Assembly: GCA_023376005.1 (NCBI GenBank)
Contig: CM042157.1
Span: forward strand, 90,255,987 to 90,319,986
Length of the DNA stretch: 64,000 nucleotides
Direction: 5' to 3'
Source of the DNA: Doryteuthis pealeii
Taxonomy: Eukaryota; Mollusca; Cephalopoda; Myopsida; Loliginidae
In this document: positions 23,662 through 34,171 of the stretch, piece after piece
How positions within the stretch are numbered: the first letter of the stretch is position 1
Layout: each line of letters starts with the position of its first letter
Position numbers and translations under genes: made by a program
The notes under the pieces: model-generated
Database searches by the model: none
The model's input: only the letters and a program-made list of their open reading frames with translations
What the model was told of the DNA's origin: nothing

Positions 23662-23900
23662 TACAAGGTGCATTTAAAAAGTATAGAAACTAAAGTTGCA
23701 TTTACCAAGACAGAAATGAACTATTAAGGAAACTTTCATTTTTTTTTTCCTTAAATAGTCCTCTTGCGATTCAACACCCTTATCCCAGTGAGTTTTCCAT
23801 TGTTCAAAGCACCTTTGAAATTCCTATTTTGTGAAGCTGCATCACTATATTTCTGTTAATGTCCTCAAATCTTACTCTTGAGATGAATTTTCAATTTCAG
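23662..23900 (-). mobile_element. Tc1/mariner-like transposase 3' end
   Basis: Terminal sequence ACAAGGTGCATTTAAAAAG follows a TA at 23662. The minus strand encodes FQRCFEQWKTHWDKGVESQ then EDY, matching the C-terminus of mariner-type transposases (F-x-QW-x-W-x-KC-x-G-x-Y). The catalytic DDD/E part is lost and stop codons are present upstream. Related to 31630-31929. Confidence 0.65.
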
Positions 23901-23914
23901 AAACAAGTTAGTTG

Positions 23915-24311
23915 CATAGCTAGATATGAGAAGAAAATATTTTTAAAATATAACAAACACAGGATGTTATGATCAGGGGAAACAATTTTATGTGTCAATA
24001 CTTAAGTATTTCGGTATATTGTACCATCTTCAGGACACTGTTAAGTAATGTTTATGTGAGGGACAAAATGAAAGATGTTAAGTGTATATATTCACACATT
24101 CACTATACACTTAACATCTTTCATTTTGTCCCTCACATAAACATTACTTAACAGTGTCCTGAAGATGGTACAATATACCGAAATGCTTAAGTATTGACAC
24201 CTAAAATGGTTTCCCCTGATCATAACATCCTGTGTTTGTTATATTTTTAAAATATTTTCTTCTCATATTGTTGGATTAATTTCCTCACCGTATTTCCATA
24301 GCTAGATATGA
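23915..24311 (+). mobile_element. Palindromic retro-insertion with 15-bp TSD
   Basis: The insertion 23930-24296 is flanked by a perfect CATAGCTAGATATGA duplication (23915-23929 and 24297-24311). Left arm 23930-24088 is the inverted copy of right arm 24104-24262, around a loop of about 15 bp. The right arm continues another 34 bp (ATTGTTGGATTAATTTCC) to the insertion end, so the right is the true 3' end and the left a snapback of it. At 24159-24184 lies CTGAAGATGGTACAATATAC followed by CGAAATG. The open frame inside is incidental. Confidence 0.75.
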
Positions 24312-25268
24312 AAAGTGTCATATTAGTACAATCCTGTGTTTTGACAAATATATATATATATAATCAGTTTTAAAATCAATTAAATAAAATATGCTAATTT
24401 TAACAATTAAAAACAAAAACATTCTGATATAAAAGCTCTCCCAATTCATTCAAAAATGATCTTTTTGAATGATTCTAGTTAAAAACTAAACATCCAAATG
24501 TCATGAAAGGACAAAACAGAATTAACTTCTTGCTAACCCAATATAATCTTTTATGTAATTTATGAATGAATGCTGCATGAATGAAATATTTTTAGTAATA
24601 TTTTACAATTCTTATTTTGAATCTTGTGGGATTTGCTTAGAATGTAAATTCTCTTTGCCAATGTGTATATTGAATATTTTAGTATGTCTTATATTTGTAG
24701 TATTGATTTGAGGTATAAATAATGAGTTTATTTTATGCTCAGCTTTAGATTTTATACAAAGATCCATTAAGTTGGATCTTGAATGCATAGACTGTCAAGT
24801 TATAGAATTTTTTTTTATTCTTTTAATTTTTGAGTATCGTTTGTTTTTGTCCCATTGAAGGAAGTTTAAATTATAGAATATTTTCAATGGTTTATATGCC
24901 CTTTTCATGGTTCAAACCTGAATAAGTTCTTCACTAGTAAAATATAGATGGATTTTCTTTGGACGTATGTACAAAATTCATTTATGCTCAGTGCACGTTA
25001 TCTCTTTATTAGATTAACCAATTTGTAAAGCAAAGAAGAGTTTTTTTTAAATAGCGATTTTAAAAAAATTTATTTTTAAAGAAATTATGCATAAATTAAA
25101 CAAATATTTCTGTACCATATTCTTCAGTTTAATTCTTATATAATATAAACCTTGTTGGATTGTAAAACAGGATTATGAATCTGTTTCCTGGATATTAATA
25201 AATGAAGGTGAATTTACTAACATTATGGTTTCATTGCCTTCATCTTTAGTTATTTGGACTAGATGATC
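24312..25268. other. AT-rich noncoding stretch
   Basis: No gene or classified element seen. Confidence 0.5.
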
Positions 25269-25531
25269 TATGAGGGTTGGCTGAAAAGTTCATAGGCTAA
25301 CCAAGATACTCTCATAGAATGTGACCAAATGAGGTTTATATGAGGGTTGGCTGAAAAGTGCATAGGCTGACCAAGAAACTCTCATGGAATGTGACCAAAT
25401 GAGGTTTATTTTTCTTCTGATGGAAGAAGTATGTGGACGGCTAGGGGAACTATGTTGAAAAATAAACCTCATTTGGTCTCATTCCATGAGAGTATCTTTG
25501 TCAGCCTAGGAACTTTTCAGCTAACCCTTGT
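25269..25531 (+). mobile_element. Mariner foldback derivative
   Basis: The right part encodes the extreme C-terminus of a mariner transposase, WKKYVDG-stop-GNYVEK-stop (about 25422-25467), and its inverted repeat (ACTTTTCAGCTAACCC). The left part is two tandem copies (25271-25338, 25339-25410) of the same 3' end in inverted orientation, starting GAGGGTTGGCTGAAAAGTTC. The second left copy reads inward through the same EK-stop codons. All other transposase sequence is gone. Confidence 0.75.
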
Positions 25532-26215
25532 GTCTTTGTCCAATCTGATATATTTAGAGATTCTTTCAGATAATGTTCAGTTAGAAATCTTAAGTCTTCT
25601 CTTATCCTATTGGACGTTTTTTTTTAAACCAAACTAAATTATTCTTCTCAGCCTAAACTATTCTTTTCCTGTATGTGTCTACCCACTTTTGTTTCCGCCT
25701 TATTCCCAGTGTTTGTTTCTTTCAAAACAACTGTATTTTTTTTTCTCCTTTCAAAATGACAAAATTGACATGTGACTCTTGGCCTTTTTACATTTTATAC
25801 TTTGTATATTGATATGAATATGATTTACTTCTCCATTCATTGTATTAGATTGCATAATCCTTTTTCCAGGATGCTTTTAGGATCCTCACCCTTTGTGTGT
25901 CTGACAAGCATAAGGTTGAAATGTCCATCAATGTGTCAATTTTTTTTTCATCTTTCCTTGATGGTGAAATAATCATCAATTTGTGCTTGGGGGGCTCAAA
26001 TGTAAACTTTAAGTTCAAGGTTATCCTTGTACAAAAAAGTTCAAGGTTATCCTTGCACAACAAAGTTCACAATAAGACAAACAATTTTCTTTTGTATATG
26101 AGTGAATATTTTAAATACCCACATCATCCACTTATTACAGAAAAGTAGTATGGAGTCTGTGCCCTGATTCTTGGCAAATATATCTCCCACATCCTGACCA
26201 TTGTATTAATATTTA
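25532..26215. other. Noncoding stretch
   Basis: A short tandem duplication AAGTTCAAGGTTATCCTTG occurs at about 26011 and 26038. Several 60-83-codon open frames overlap on both strands without protein-like features. No gene supported. Confidence 0.45.
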
Positions 26216-26788
26216 TTAACTCTTTCACTATTTTGAGGGCCACATGTGGCTCTCAGTGTTTCCTATGACAAATCTGAGGCTGGCTTCAGGATAAGAATAT
26301 TCCTTTAGGGCATCAAGCCCCGTAGTTGGAGACACCTTATGGACAGTCAATCTTTTTTTAAATTAAAATAAGTCTGACTATTAAAGAAAGATTTTCGGAT
26401 TTTTACATTTCGTGTTTTTTTTGTGTTTTTTTTTTTATATCTAAAAATTTTTTTTTTATTTATTCATCCACTTCTGTGAAAAAGCAAAGACCACAATTTC
26501 AAGACTAAATAAACCAAAATAAATATTATTTATTTCCTAAACATTTTAATGCTGTTTTTATTATGCTACTTAACAACTATAGATGGTAAGTAAGAAAAAA
26601 AAAATGATTTTAGACTGTTTAAAATTGTTTTTCAGGACAGTTTTAGACAGTGGTGAAAAAAAAAAAGTTAGTTTGGAGCCCTGGTTTGAGGGCCATATGT
26701 GGCTCTTAAACCACATTCAAAATAAAGGATAAAATCTAGTGAAAATGTGAGTCAACACCTAATTTGCCTTGAATAGGGAAAGGGTTAA
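26216..26788. mobile_element. TTAA-flanked MITE, second family
   Basis: TTAA at 26216-26219 and 26785-26788. Terminal inverted repeats CTCTTTCACTATT and AATAGGGAAAGGG match at 11 of 13 positions. Subterminal blocks GAGGGCCACATGTGGCTCT (left) and GAGGGCCATATGTGGCTCT (right) are self-complementary and repeated near each end. The TTAA duplications and CTCTT-type ends resemble family C, hinting at the same piggyBac-like machinery. No transposase. Confidence 0.6.
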
Positions 26789-26994
26789 ATTTTTTATCAG
26801 AATTTATTCTATGCCTCATCTCTATTATGCTTGTAAATTATTGCTAATTTTAATATTAGAATTTTCTTGGTACGCTTTATTCTTTCCTAGATTGGGTAGA
26901 TAAGACACAACATGAATATTTAGATATATGAAAATAAGAATCTTCAATGCAAACCCATAAGTTCAATAGACAAGTATGTAATCTACAAGAACTG

Positions 26995-27485
26995 ATTTTA
27001 TATGAAATAAGATAAAAAAACTAAAGTTGGTGTAGCAAAGTTCTGGCCAGAATTCCAGTTAACAATGGTGTTGACAAAGTCTAAATGTATGTGGCAAGAC
27101 AAAAACAGTTTCCTGACATCAAAAATCAAATTCATGCGTATACTTGTTATCTCAATCTTTCTGTACGCCTGTGAATCTTGGATTCTCACTACTGACCTCC
27201 ATAGATGTATTGAAGCCCTTGGGATGAGATGCTACCATAAGATCTTGAAATCTCATATAGAGACCATATCACAAATAAGGAGGTAAAAATAATAACTGCA
27301 GGCTTTAGGTCACATTACAGTCTGTTTAGGATTGTGAAGAAAAGAAAAATGATGTGGTATGGAGTAGATGATCAGGCCTGGCAATAACGGTCTTGTACGG
27401 CATATTGCTGGGAGGAGGAAGTGTAACTCTTCAATTCCATCTGGGAATTATGAGACTGATGGTGAGCAAAGAAAACACGCGGTAT
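26995..27485 (+). pseudogene. RTE-type reverse transcriptase C-terminal fragment
   Basis: Encodes TSKIKFMRILVISIFLYACE, SWILTTDLHRCIEALGMRCY and HKILKSH, then after a frameshift IVKKRKMMWYG. These are the conserved C-terminal blocks (LYACESWTL, MRCYRK, VKKRKLKWYGH) of RTE-like LINE reverse transcriptases. The frame is broken by stops after 27286 and the catalytic domain is absent. It is a different lineage from the RTE at 42685. Confidence 0.78.
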
Positions 27486-28333
27486 AATGAGAATAGCAGT
27501 TAAGTTATTAGTTTTGTTATCAATCATTTATCAATTATTCCATTCATTTAAAAGATTAGAAACTGTTCTGGGTTATCTGCCCTTGCTTTCAAGATGAATT
27601 TTTTGAATCAGGAGGCAACATAAGTAGTTGGCATAGCAATAAGGAAAAAAGCATGATTGTTTTTTTTTTGTTCTTTTTTCTCGGCATGTAGTAAGATGTT
27701 TGCTTCATCCATCTGTGGATGCTCTCTTCAGGTGATCAGAGGCCTTTTGTACCATTGACACATTACACAAGCTGAACATAACCAAAATATATTTTGTCTG
27801 TAGGAGAACAGGTCAAAAGCTTTCATTAGACACAGATAAATAATTGGTCATGACCTACATAACTAACAAAACATTATTGCCAAGTAGGTAAAATGAACCA
27901 TATTTCATTTCTATTACTTACACACACACACACTTTGCTCATGTTTTGGTCACACATTAATAAATATATTATGTTATAAGAATTGTCTCTTGGATTTCTT
28001 CCTGAACAGAACTTGATATTCTAATTGTATGTGTACTAAGAGTTATAAATGTGACCATAGCACACAAATTTCATTACCTAATTGATACATCACTGCTTAC
28101 GCCACAATACCCTCAGGAATTGCGTAAGTTGATCAATAAACATTTAATTTATAGTCAAAATCATTAATATATATATATATATATATATACACTATAGTGT
28201 GAGATGGTCACTGTTTCAGCTTAGGCAGTATTATTGGTAGAGTGCTCGATATAAAATAGAGCTGTTATGTAAAACCTTTATATATCTATATTATATATCT
28301 ATTTATTAGGTGACAAAGGAACATTCATGACCA
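27486..28333. other. Noncoding stretch with Helitron-like relic
   Basis: CATCACTGCTTACGCCACAA followed by TACCC at about 28088 matches GTCACTGCTTACGTCACATT in the Helitron-like element at 1268. On the minus strand at 27711-27746 CTGAAGA, a GCATCC/GGATG hairpin and CAAAC repeat the motif discussed in the findings. (TA)n at 28162-28190. No gene seen. Confidence 0.4.
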
Positions 28334-28373
28334 TATTGGTTTCATGCGATGCAATCATCAGGTGAAGATGTTT

Positions 28374-28478
28374 CAAATCAATATAGACAATATTTTTGTG
28401 TTTTGAATTTTTTTATCTATATGGGGGGGGGGGGTCATATAGGTAAAAAAATTCAAAGCACAAAAATATTGTCTATAT

Positions 28479-28513
<35 letters not shown>
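28374..28513. repeat. Hairpin with G-run loop, then poly-T
   Basis: Arms 28374-28423 and 28436-28484 (CAATATAGACAATATTTTTG and complement) pair almost perfectly around a loop of 12 G and one T. A 32-bp poly-T (28482-28513) follows. Just to the left on the minus strand (28345-28372) is CTGATGATTGCATCGCATGA then AAC. Confidence 0.8.
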
Positions 28514-28517
<4 letters not shown>

Positions 28518-28869
28518 GTATCACTAAAATTATGCCATTAAGTTTTTGGTTACTTCTCAAAATAGATATTTTAAAATGAATTTTAATTAAGTGACTTGCA
28601 TGTTATCATCTGGTGAGGAAATTGAAATAACAATCTAATTTATTCTCAAATACTTTTAGAATTAAATTACACACACACACTTACGTACGTACATACAATT
28701 ATGTTTAAATCTGAATTCTTCTAGACTTTTAATTGAATACTTTATCTAGAAGAGAGAAAAAAAAAAATTTGTAAATTTAGTGCATATAATATTCTTAAAA
28801 AATCTAAAGCAAGATCATGACATGAGTTTATGTTACAGCTGTCTACATTTTATTATGTAAGTTATTAAG

Positions 28870-29365
28870 AAAAATGATTTCTATTTGCTCCATATGAATT
28901 TTTACACCAAAATGTTGGCCTTCACTGAAGTCTGCATGAAAACAAGTTTCTTCATCAGCTATCCAAATCTCATCTCAATGTTCCTCCCTGGATTTCCAGT
29001 CCAGTCCCTTTTCCAGATTCTTTGGAATTGTTCCACTGGCTCCAACTACGTTTGGTGTCATTGTCACATTCATTTTTAATAGTTTCTCAGTTCTCTGGCA
29101 AGGTCCAGGTATTTATCCAGTTTTTCATTTTCTTTAAGTTCACTCTGTAGTCTCCTGGAACAGCAAAGTTCACTAGCTGGCAAGTTCTTTTCTTGTTATG
29201 GCCTTGATTAAGCGATCGTTTTTTATCTGAAAATCTCAGAATTTTTCTCTCGCTTTCTAGGACAGATTTTGATCTATGCATATACCATTGGTTTGTTAGG
29301 TCAAAATCCAGTCATTTGTACAGTTCCCAGTTGATCACCTTCCCCACCCAATCATGCCTGCTGTT
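28870..29365 (-). pseudogene. LINE C-terminal fragment, endonuclease-like region
   Basis: Minus-strand reading gives WYMHRSKSVLESERKILR, then KKRTCQLVNFAVPGDYRVNL, then after a frameshift the diverged remains of a V-x-P-x-V-x-GA-x-GT-type block and IPKNLEK-like sequence. The Cys-x-(L/V)(V/I)(N/D)-A-P-D order is that of the C-terminal region of LINE ORFs related to restriction-like-endonuclease (R2-like) elements. Frameshifts and stops show it is dead. Family assignment is from pattern memory only. Confidence 0.6.
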
Positions 29366-29450
29366 GTACTCCTTCTAGGTCCATTGCATTTGCTTATATT
29401 ATTTCATCTCTATTTTTAGAAAATAAACTAAATATTTATATTTATTTACT

Positions 29451-29650
29451 GTAAAGTAAGTCGTCGGGGTGGCCTAAAGTTATCAGCCAGACAGCAAGGG
29501 AGTCTATCCCCTTTTCAACAGTGCTAGACCAAGGAGATTGTTTTGGCGTCAGCTCCTTACTTTATCGCACAGATCCCTGTGCAAACTCATATGCTGAGTT
29601 GGCGAGGACCAGTATTGAACTGGAACCTTGTGGTTTCTAACGAACGCTCT
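29451..29650 (-). mobile_element. SINE-A, internally deleted
   Basis: Antisense SINE-A with 3' tail at the left (AAAGTAAGTCGTCGGGGTGG) and tRNA-like head at the right (GGTTTCTAACGAACGCTC). The GAGGTGGAGCGCCACACC segment present in other copies is deleted, as is the end of the head. Confidence 0.75.
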
Positions 29651-30217
29651 GGTAACATCTGTTTGCTTTAAGGATCTTTTTTTCTTGCTATAGCAATGGA
29701 TTTATTAGTTCATCCCTCTCTTTGTTATGAAATAACCTAGTGATATATAAAAGTGTTATGCATAAAAATACTTTATATATAAAATACAGTGTGTGTGTGT
29801 TGTGTGTGTATTTCTTTTTCAAAATCCTCAAGGAAAGAGCTTTTATTTTCTTCCTTAAAATAAATACAATTTCCTTCTACTTTTATAAAATAATAGCACT
29901 ACTCCTTTTTTCTTCTTCTTCTTCTTCTAAGCACTATAGCATAGATTTTATTATGTAATCTATTAATCTTTGTATTTATGTGTTGTCCTTTTTCTTAGTG
30001 AGTTGTAATTCATTTCCTTTTTTTGGTTTCATTTTATCTTCCTATTTTAGCATCAGTTTGTTTCCTCAAAAAAATTCTCTCCTCTGATTTTTTGTTGTTG
30101 TATGATCTGTCTCAAACACCAAAGCGAACTGTATGAAAAAAAAAAAATGATAAATCATTGTCTGGGACAGAACTTCCAAAACTGTTGCCAATGATATACA
30201 TATTCTTTTTTTCTTTT
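29651..30217. other. Noncoding stretch
   Basis: Short TG run at 29791-29810 and a TTC run at 29908-29928. Nothing else identified. Confidence 0.5.
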
Positions 30218-30400
30218 AATTATTAACTGATGTGCTTGTGGTATCTCTAGTTCAAATCCTGGATGAGGCTGCTTGCATTTGGGAGAGGTATGCATTCTCC
30301 CTCTAGCTATAGGGGAATAGTAGGGCAGATTGGGCTCTTTAACTTTGGTATGGCAACTGGTCTAGGATAAGGAAAACTCAGAATTCAAATCAAAGATGTT
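30218..30400 (+). mobile_element. SINE-B, degenerate
   Basis: Box B-like TCTAGTTCAAATCCTGG, then GGGAGAGGTATGCATTCTCC, CTAGCTATAGGGGAATAGTA, GGGCAGATTGGGCTC and GGTCTAGGATAAGGAAAACT follow SINE-B order. The 3' third is missing. Confidence 0.7.
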
Positions 30401-30542
30401 CTCTTCTGGTTAGTCAAACAATTTTGATAGCTCCTCCCTCCCCCTCCTCCTCTGTAATGATTAGAATTATTTAAATTTTTTGTTGGACCACAAATATTCT
30501 GAATTATACAAAGTGTATATAAAAAAATATTGAGACTGAAAA

Positions 30543-30544
<2 letters not shown>

Positions 30545-30574
<30 letters not shown>
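30545..30574. repeat. Poly-T run
   Basis: About 30 consecutive T residues. Confidence 0.9.
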
Positions 30575-30889
30575 CAAAATTAAAAGGATGTGTACACAGC
30601 TAAGCAAATTATATAATAAAGAGATGCCTTGACAAGTCAATGTTACTTTGAATAAAGTTATGAAGTCAGTGATATTTTCTGGGTTATAGTAATATATTTT
30701 TGGAACAAATTGCCTAATTAGATTTAAAAAAAACCCAGCAATATCATACACAGTTTAAAGATTAAGAAAAAGTGGTAATAAGAAATTTAAGAGGGAATTT
30801 TTAGAAACTATCGGCTAAATTACTCAAGAACATTTTATCTGTAGGTAGATATTATATTAACATTGTATATATTCTGTGCAAAGATTCTT

Positions 30890-30927
<38 letters not shown>

Positions 30928-30930
<3 letters not shown>

Positions 30931-31554
30931 GGAGATTGTTGGTTTGTATGTCTGTAACCGAAACTATATTACTATTTAAGTCACAATTCCCTTTGTTATT
31001 TACATCACATTCTCCATGATTTTATTTTTATTTAAACCTCAATTATTAATAAAATTGTTTTACATCATTAAGACTGTTGACCATATCTACAAACTAATAA
31101 CATGCAATTGTATTTATATATACAACAAAATAGTGGTTTACAGTGTGAATTGGAAGGCTAATTTGCATTTTGATCTTAAAAATTTGATTTTAATAAATAT
31201 ATGCTTAGTATTATTAATTTCTAATTGTTGGTTTTATATTAATGAATATGAGCAAAAATCTCTTCAATAAATCTTAAAAGAAATCCATTAATAAGAAGAA
31301 ATAACTGTAATATTATTCTTTACTTCCTATTTTAACTAAATAGTTAAATTAGGAAAATTTACCAATGAAAGACGGGAGTAAGGGAAAATGATGGAAGAGT
31401 TAGTTTCAAAGTTGTTCTATTTTTCAATCATACCCCCTGTTTCCAAATATTTTTATCTGAATTCTTATTCAGTTTCATTAGCCTTTCTAATTTAACATAT
31501 TTTATTATATTAAAACTTAAATACTTGCACCCGGAGGGTGCATATATTTGCTAG
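30928..31554 (+). mobile_element. Helitron-like nonautonomous element
   Basis: Begins after a (TA)n run with AATGGAGATTGTTGG and TGTCTGTAACC. The 3' end has a perfect hairpin GCACCCGGAGGGTGC (31527-31541), nine bases, then CTAG (31551-31554) followed by T. A GC hairpin 9-12 bp before CTRR at an A-T insertion site is the textbook Helitron terminus. No Rep/helicase frame is present. The start is blurred by the microsatellite. A degenerate relative is at 1268. Confidence 0.5.
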
Positions 31555-31629
31555 TATATATAATGTATTAAAGGTTAATGTGATAAGATATAAAAAAGGT
31601 GAAATGGCCAAGGAGTCATAACTAACAAA

Positions 31630-31929
31630 TAGATTGTGCAAGTACACCACCCTCCATATTTACCAGACTTTACTTCATGTCACGTTTTCTTCTTTTCTTT
31701 AACTGAAAATTCATCCCAAGGGTTTTAGGACATGGAAAACATTAAAAGAAATACAATGATGCAGCTTCACACTATAACAAAAAGAGGAGTTTCAAAAAGG
31801 CTTCAACAAATGGAAAACTGTGTTGATTGCCAAGAGGACTACTTTGAAGATAATTAATGTTTAATTAATTATTTCTCTCTTGGTAAATGCAGTTTTCAGT
31901 CTCAATACCCTATAAAAAAAACTTTGTAT
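31630..31929 (+). mobile_element. Tc1/mariner-like transposase 3' relic
   Basis: The translation keeps degenerate versions of the YSPDL-x-PCDFFLF block (about 31655-31700) and of the C-terminal FQKGFNKWKTVLIAK region (about 31790-31835), both usual in mariner-type transposases. Many stops and frame changes. The end resembles that of the copy at 23662. Confidence 0.55.
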
Positions 31930-31945
31930 ATTTGACTTGGCTAAC

Positions 31946-32218
31946 AAAACTGAAGTAAAAGTAAAGTTGTCGGGGCGGCCTAAAGTCGGTATCAGCCAGT
32001 CAGCGAGGGAGTCTATCCCCTTTTCAATAGCGCTAGACCAAGGAGATTGTTTTGGCGTCTGAGGTGGAGCGCCACACCTACCATCAGCTCCTTACTTTAC
32101 CACACAGATCCCTGTGCTACTCATGAGTTGGCGAGGACCGGGATTGAACTAGGAACCTTGTGGTTTCTAGCCAAACGCTCTACTGACTGAGCTAACCCGG
32201 CCCATAAAACTGAAGTAA
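31946..32218 (-). mobile_element. SINE-A, full copy with 13-bp TSD
   Basis: The SINE at 31959-32205 is flanked by AAAACTGAAGTAA (31946-31958 and 32206-32218). Minus-strand head GGGCCGGGTTAGCTCAGTCA holds a canonical box A (TAGCTCAGTNGG type); box B is CTAGTTCAATCCCGG. The body includes GGAGCTGATGGTAGGTGTGG and the 3' end TTAGGCCGCCCCGAC followed by an ACTTTACTTTT tail. It lies in opposite orientation to the Helitron and mariner relics upstream. Confidence 0.88.
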
Positions 32219-32723
32219 TCTGTCTCAAATTTTTTTTTCTCCCCAAAGTGTGTCGCCAATACAAAAAAACAAAAAAAACAAAATAACTTCTACACTGTGC
32301 AAAGGCAAAGTGGGGAGTATTAATGTTTTTGTAGCTGTACAATTGGTCTTATGGGCTAAAAAAAGAGTTCTTCAGACAATCGGCATAAGAAATTACAGCC
32401 ATGACAGATATTTAACAATTTATTCACGGTGATAAAGTAGCCAATACCTAAGAATAAATAGATATAATGTAGAAACCATGAAGAGCTAAAATAGCATTTG
32501 TATTATTCATTTGATGTTAGAATGCCTTTGTGTTCAAAATGAAAATTTTACCTCGTAAAATATGGTTTATAATTTATACTAGCTAAAGAACTTGTATATA
32601 CCATGTAAGTGGTCAAGACTTGGACAACGGCTGGTTTTACAATCTTTGTCAATTATTTACACAAAGAGTAATTTTTACTATAAACAGTATATCCACATAA
32701 ATGAAAAATATTATTATTGAATT
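32219..32723. other. AT-rich noncoding stretch
   Basis: No gene or classified repeat. Overlapping short open frames on both strands appear to be chance. Confidence 0.45.
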
Positions 32724-32989
32724 TTACTTTTTTATTATCTGCGTTATTTGGACTATTGTCCCCATCTTCATTGTTATTTGTACAACGTTTCGGCCTATAT
32801 ACCCTCCTGCCTTCTTCAGGTATTTCTTGTCGGACTCGGGAACCTTCTTTTCGAACTCTGGAACTTTCTTGTCGTATTCGGGAGCCATCACGGAACTTTG
32901 AACCTAACCCTTTATTTATTCCACAGGGGTATCCTGTTCTCATTCCGCTAACCATGGCTGGGTTAGGAGTTGTGTTAATTACTTTTTTA
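32724..32989 (-). mobile_element. Family E element, 5'-truncated, 11-bp TSD
   Basis: Insertion 32735-32978 is flanked by TTACTTTTTTA (32724-32734 and 32979-32989). Read on the minus strand it runs from GGTTAGCGGAATGAGAACAG through three 21-bp units (GTTCCGGAGTTCGAAAAGA type), then CTGAAGAAGGC, a hairpin and CGAAACG, to the end CAGATAA. The tRNA-like head is lost by 5' truncation. TSD plus truncation show it moves by target-primed reverse transcription and that the left side is the 3' end. Confidence 0.78.
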
Positions 32990-34006
32990 GTTGAAGTAAA
33001 GAGATTCATTGATTTAGATATTTTTGTTTTTTGTCTGGAGTATTAATCTTAATTAAGCAATAAGGAATTGCAAATATATTATATTTCCAGCTTGAAGAAC
33101 TACCTCTAAACAGAAAGATTGTAAAACCAGCTGTTGTCAAAGTCTTGACCTCCTACATGGCATATACATGTTCTTCAGCTAGTATAAGATATAATACATA
33201 TTTTAGGAGGGAACATTTTTCATGCATATCTACAATGCATTCCCATGCAGTTGCACACTTAGGTGACCTAATTTATACAGATTCTTTCAAGTCCCTAAGA
33301 GAGCTCAGTGTATGATAATTATTAAATAATATACAGAGCAATATTTACACTTCCAATAGAGAGAAAACTCAACAGACTGCCATTTGACTATTACAAATTT
33401 ATTTCAGCTGGTAACTCTGTAAAAGAGCCCAGTGTCATCAGATAGCCATAAGCTAAAAAAAATTTCCTTTTTTTTTTTTTTCAGTAAATTCTTTTTTTTT
33501 TGTTTTGTGTGTGTGTTTTTGTTTTTGAATGAGGAAGATTCCACTGGGAAAAGTTTTTAGTTTTGTTTCTCCATTTTAGTATATTTTCTTCTCCATTGTA
33601 TGTTGGCTATCTGATGAAACTGATAAAGCTGATAATAATAGCCAAATGATGGTCTATTGAGTATTGGAAATGTGTGTGTGTATATATATATATATATAAT
33701 TTGCCTAAAAATTGGATCTTCAAAATTCTATCTATCTATCTAGATAAAATTTTGAAGACCCAATTTTTAAGCCAAACATTAGTGCCAATTATATATGAAT
33801 CCGTTTTATAAGGTTGAAATTCCAACATAATGGGCAGTACAAGGAGCAACTGTTGGCTTCAATAATTCTATAAATTAATGATTTCATGACCATAAATCAA
33901 AATGTTGACCTATATATGTGAGATTGATTTATAAATGCTACACATACAGACTTAGACATTTTTTTCCCTATAAAGTTTGTACTGACATTTTTTTTCTCTG
34001 TTTCAG
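32990..34006. other. Noncoding, putative intron
   Basis: AT-rich with (TA)n at 33681-33698 and a hairpin at about 33705-33775 (TTGGATCTTCAAAATT and complement around TCTA repeats). It ends in the strong acceptor of the candidate exon at 34007. No other coding signal. Confidence 0.45.
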
Positions 34007-34076
34007 ATTTTATTACCATATCATTACAAACCTGGAAATAAACTTCAGCTGCCACTATTTATGCCAAAAATAAAGG
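34007..34076 (+). CDS. Candidate internal exon of an unidentified host gene
   Basis: A 70-nt open segment bounded by strong splice signals. Upstream are a branch-point match TACTGAC (about 33980), a TTTTTTTTCTCTGTTTCAG acceptor ending at 34006, and at the 3' side AAAGG followed by the donor GTAAGT (34077-34082). Frame 1 reads ILLPYHYKPGNKL then QLPLFMPKIKG, with a protein-like composition unlike the surrounding AT-rich translation. I do not recognise the protein. It would be one small exon in a gene with large, repeat-filled introns. A second frame is also open, so homology or RNA evidence is needed. Confidence 0.5.
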
Positions 34077-34171
34077 GTAAGTCTTACTATTATTCTTGAT
34101 GTTTTGGGTTGTTTGAAAAATCCTCATTTTATTACATATTTAAATGTAAAATTAGCCATTATTTTTCAAAC

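Noticed and set aside
32653..33046. Overlapping 109- and 118-codon frames on opposite strands, with relatives at 34195 and 62568
   Set aside because: They follow the family E repeat and its 21-bp units, are truncated with the insertion and differ between copies; no protein selection is suggested.
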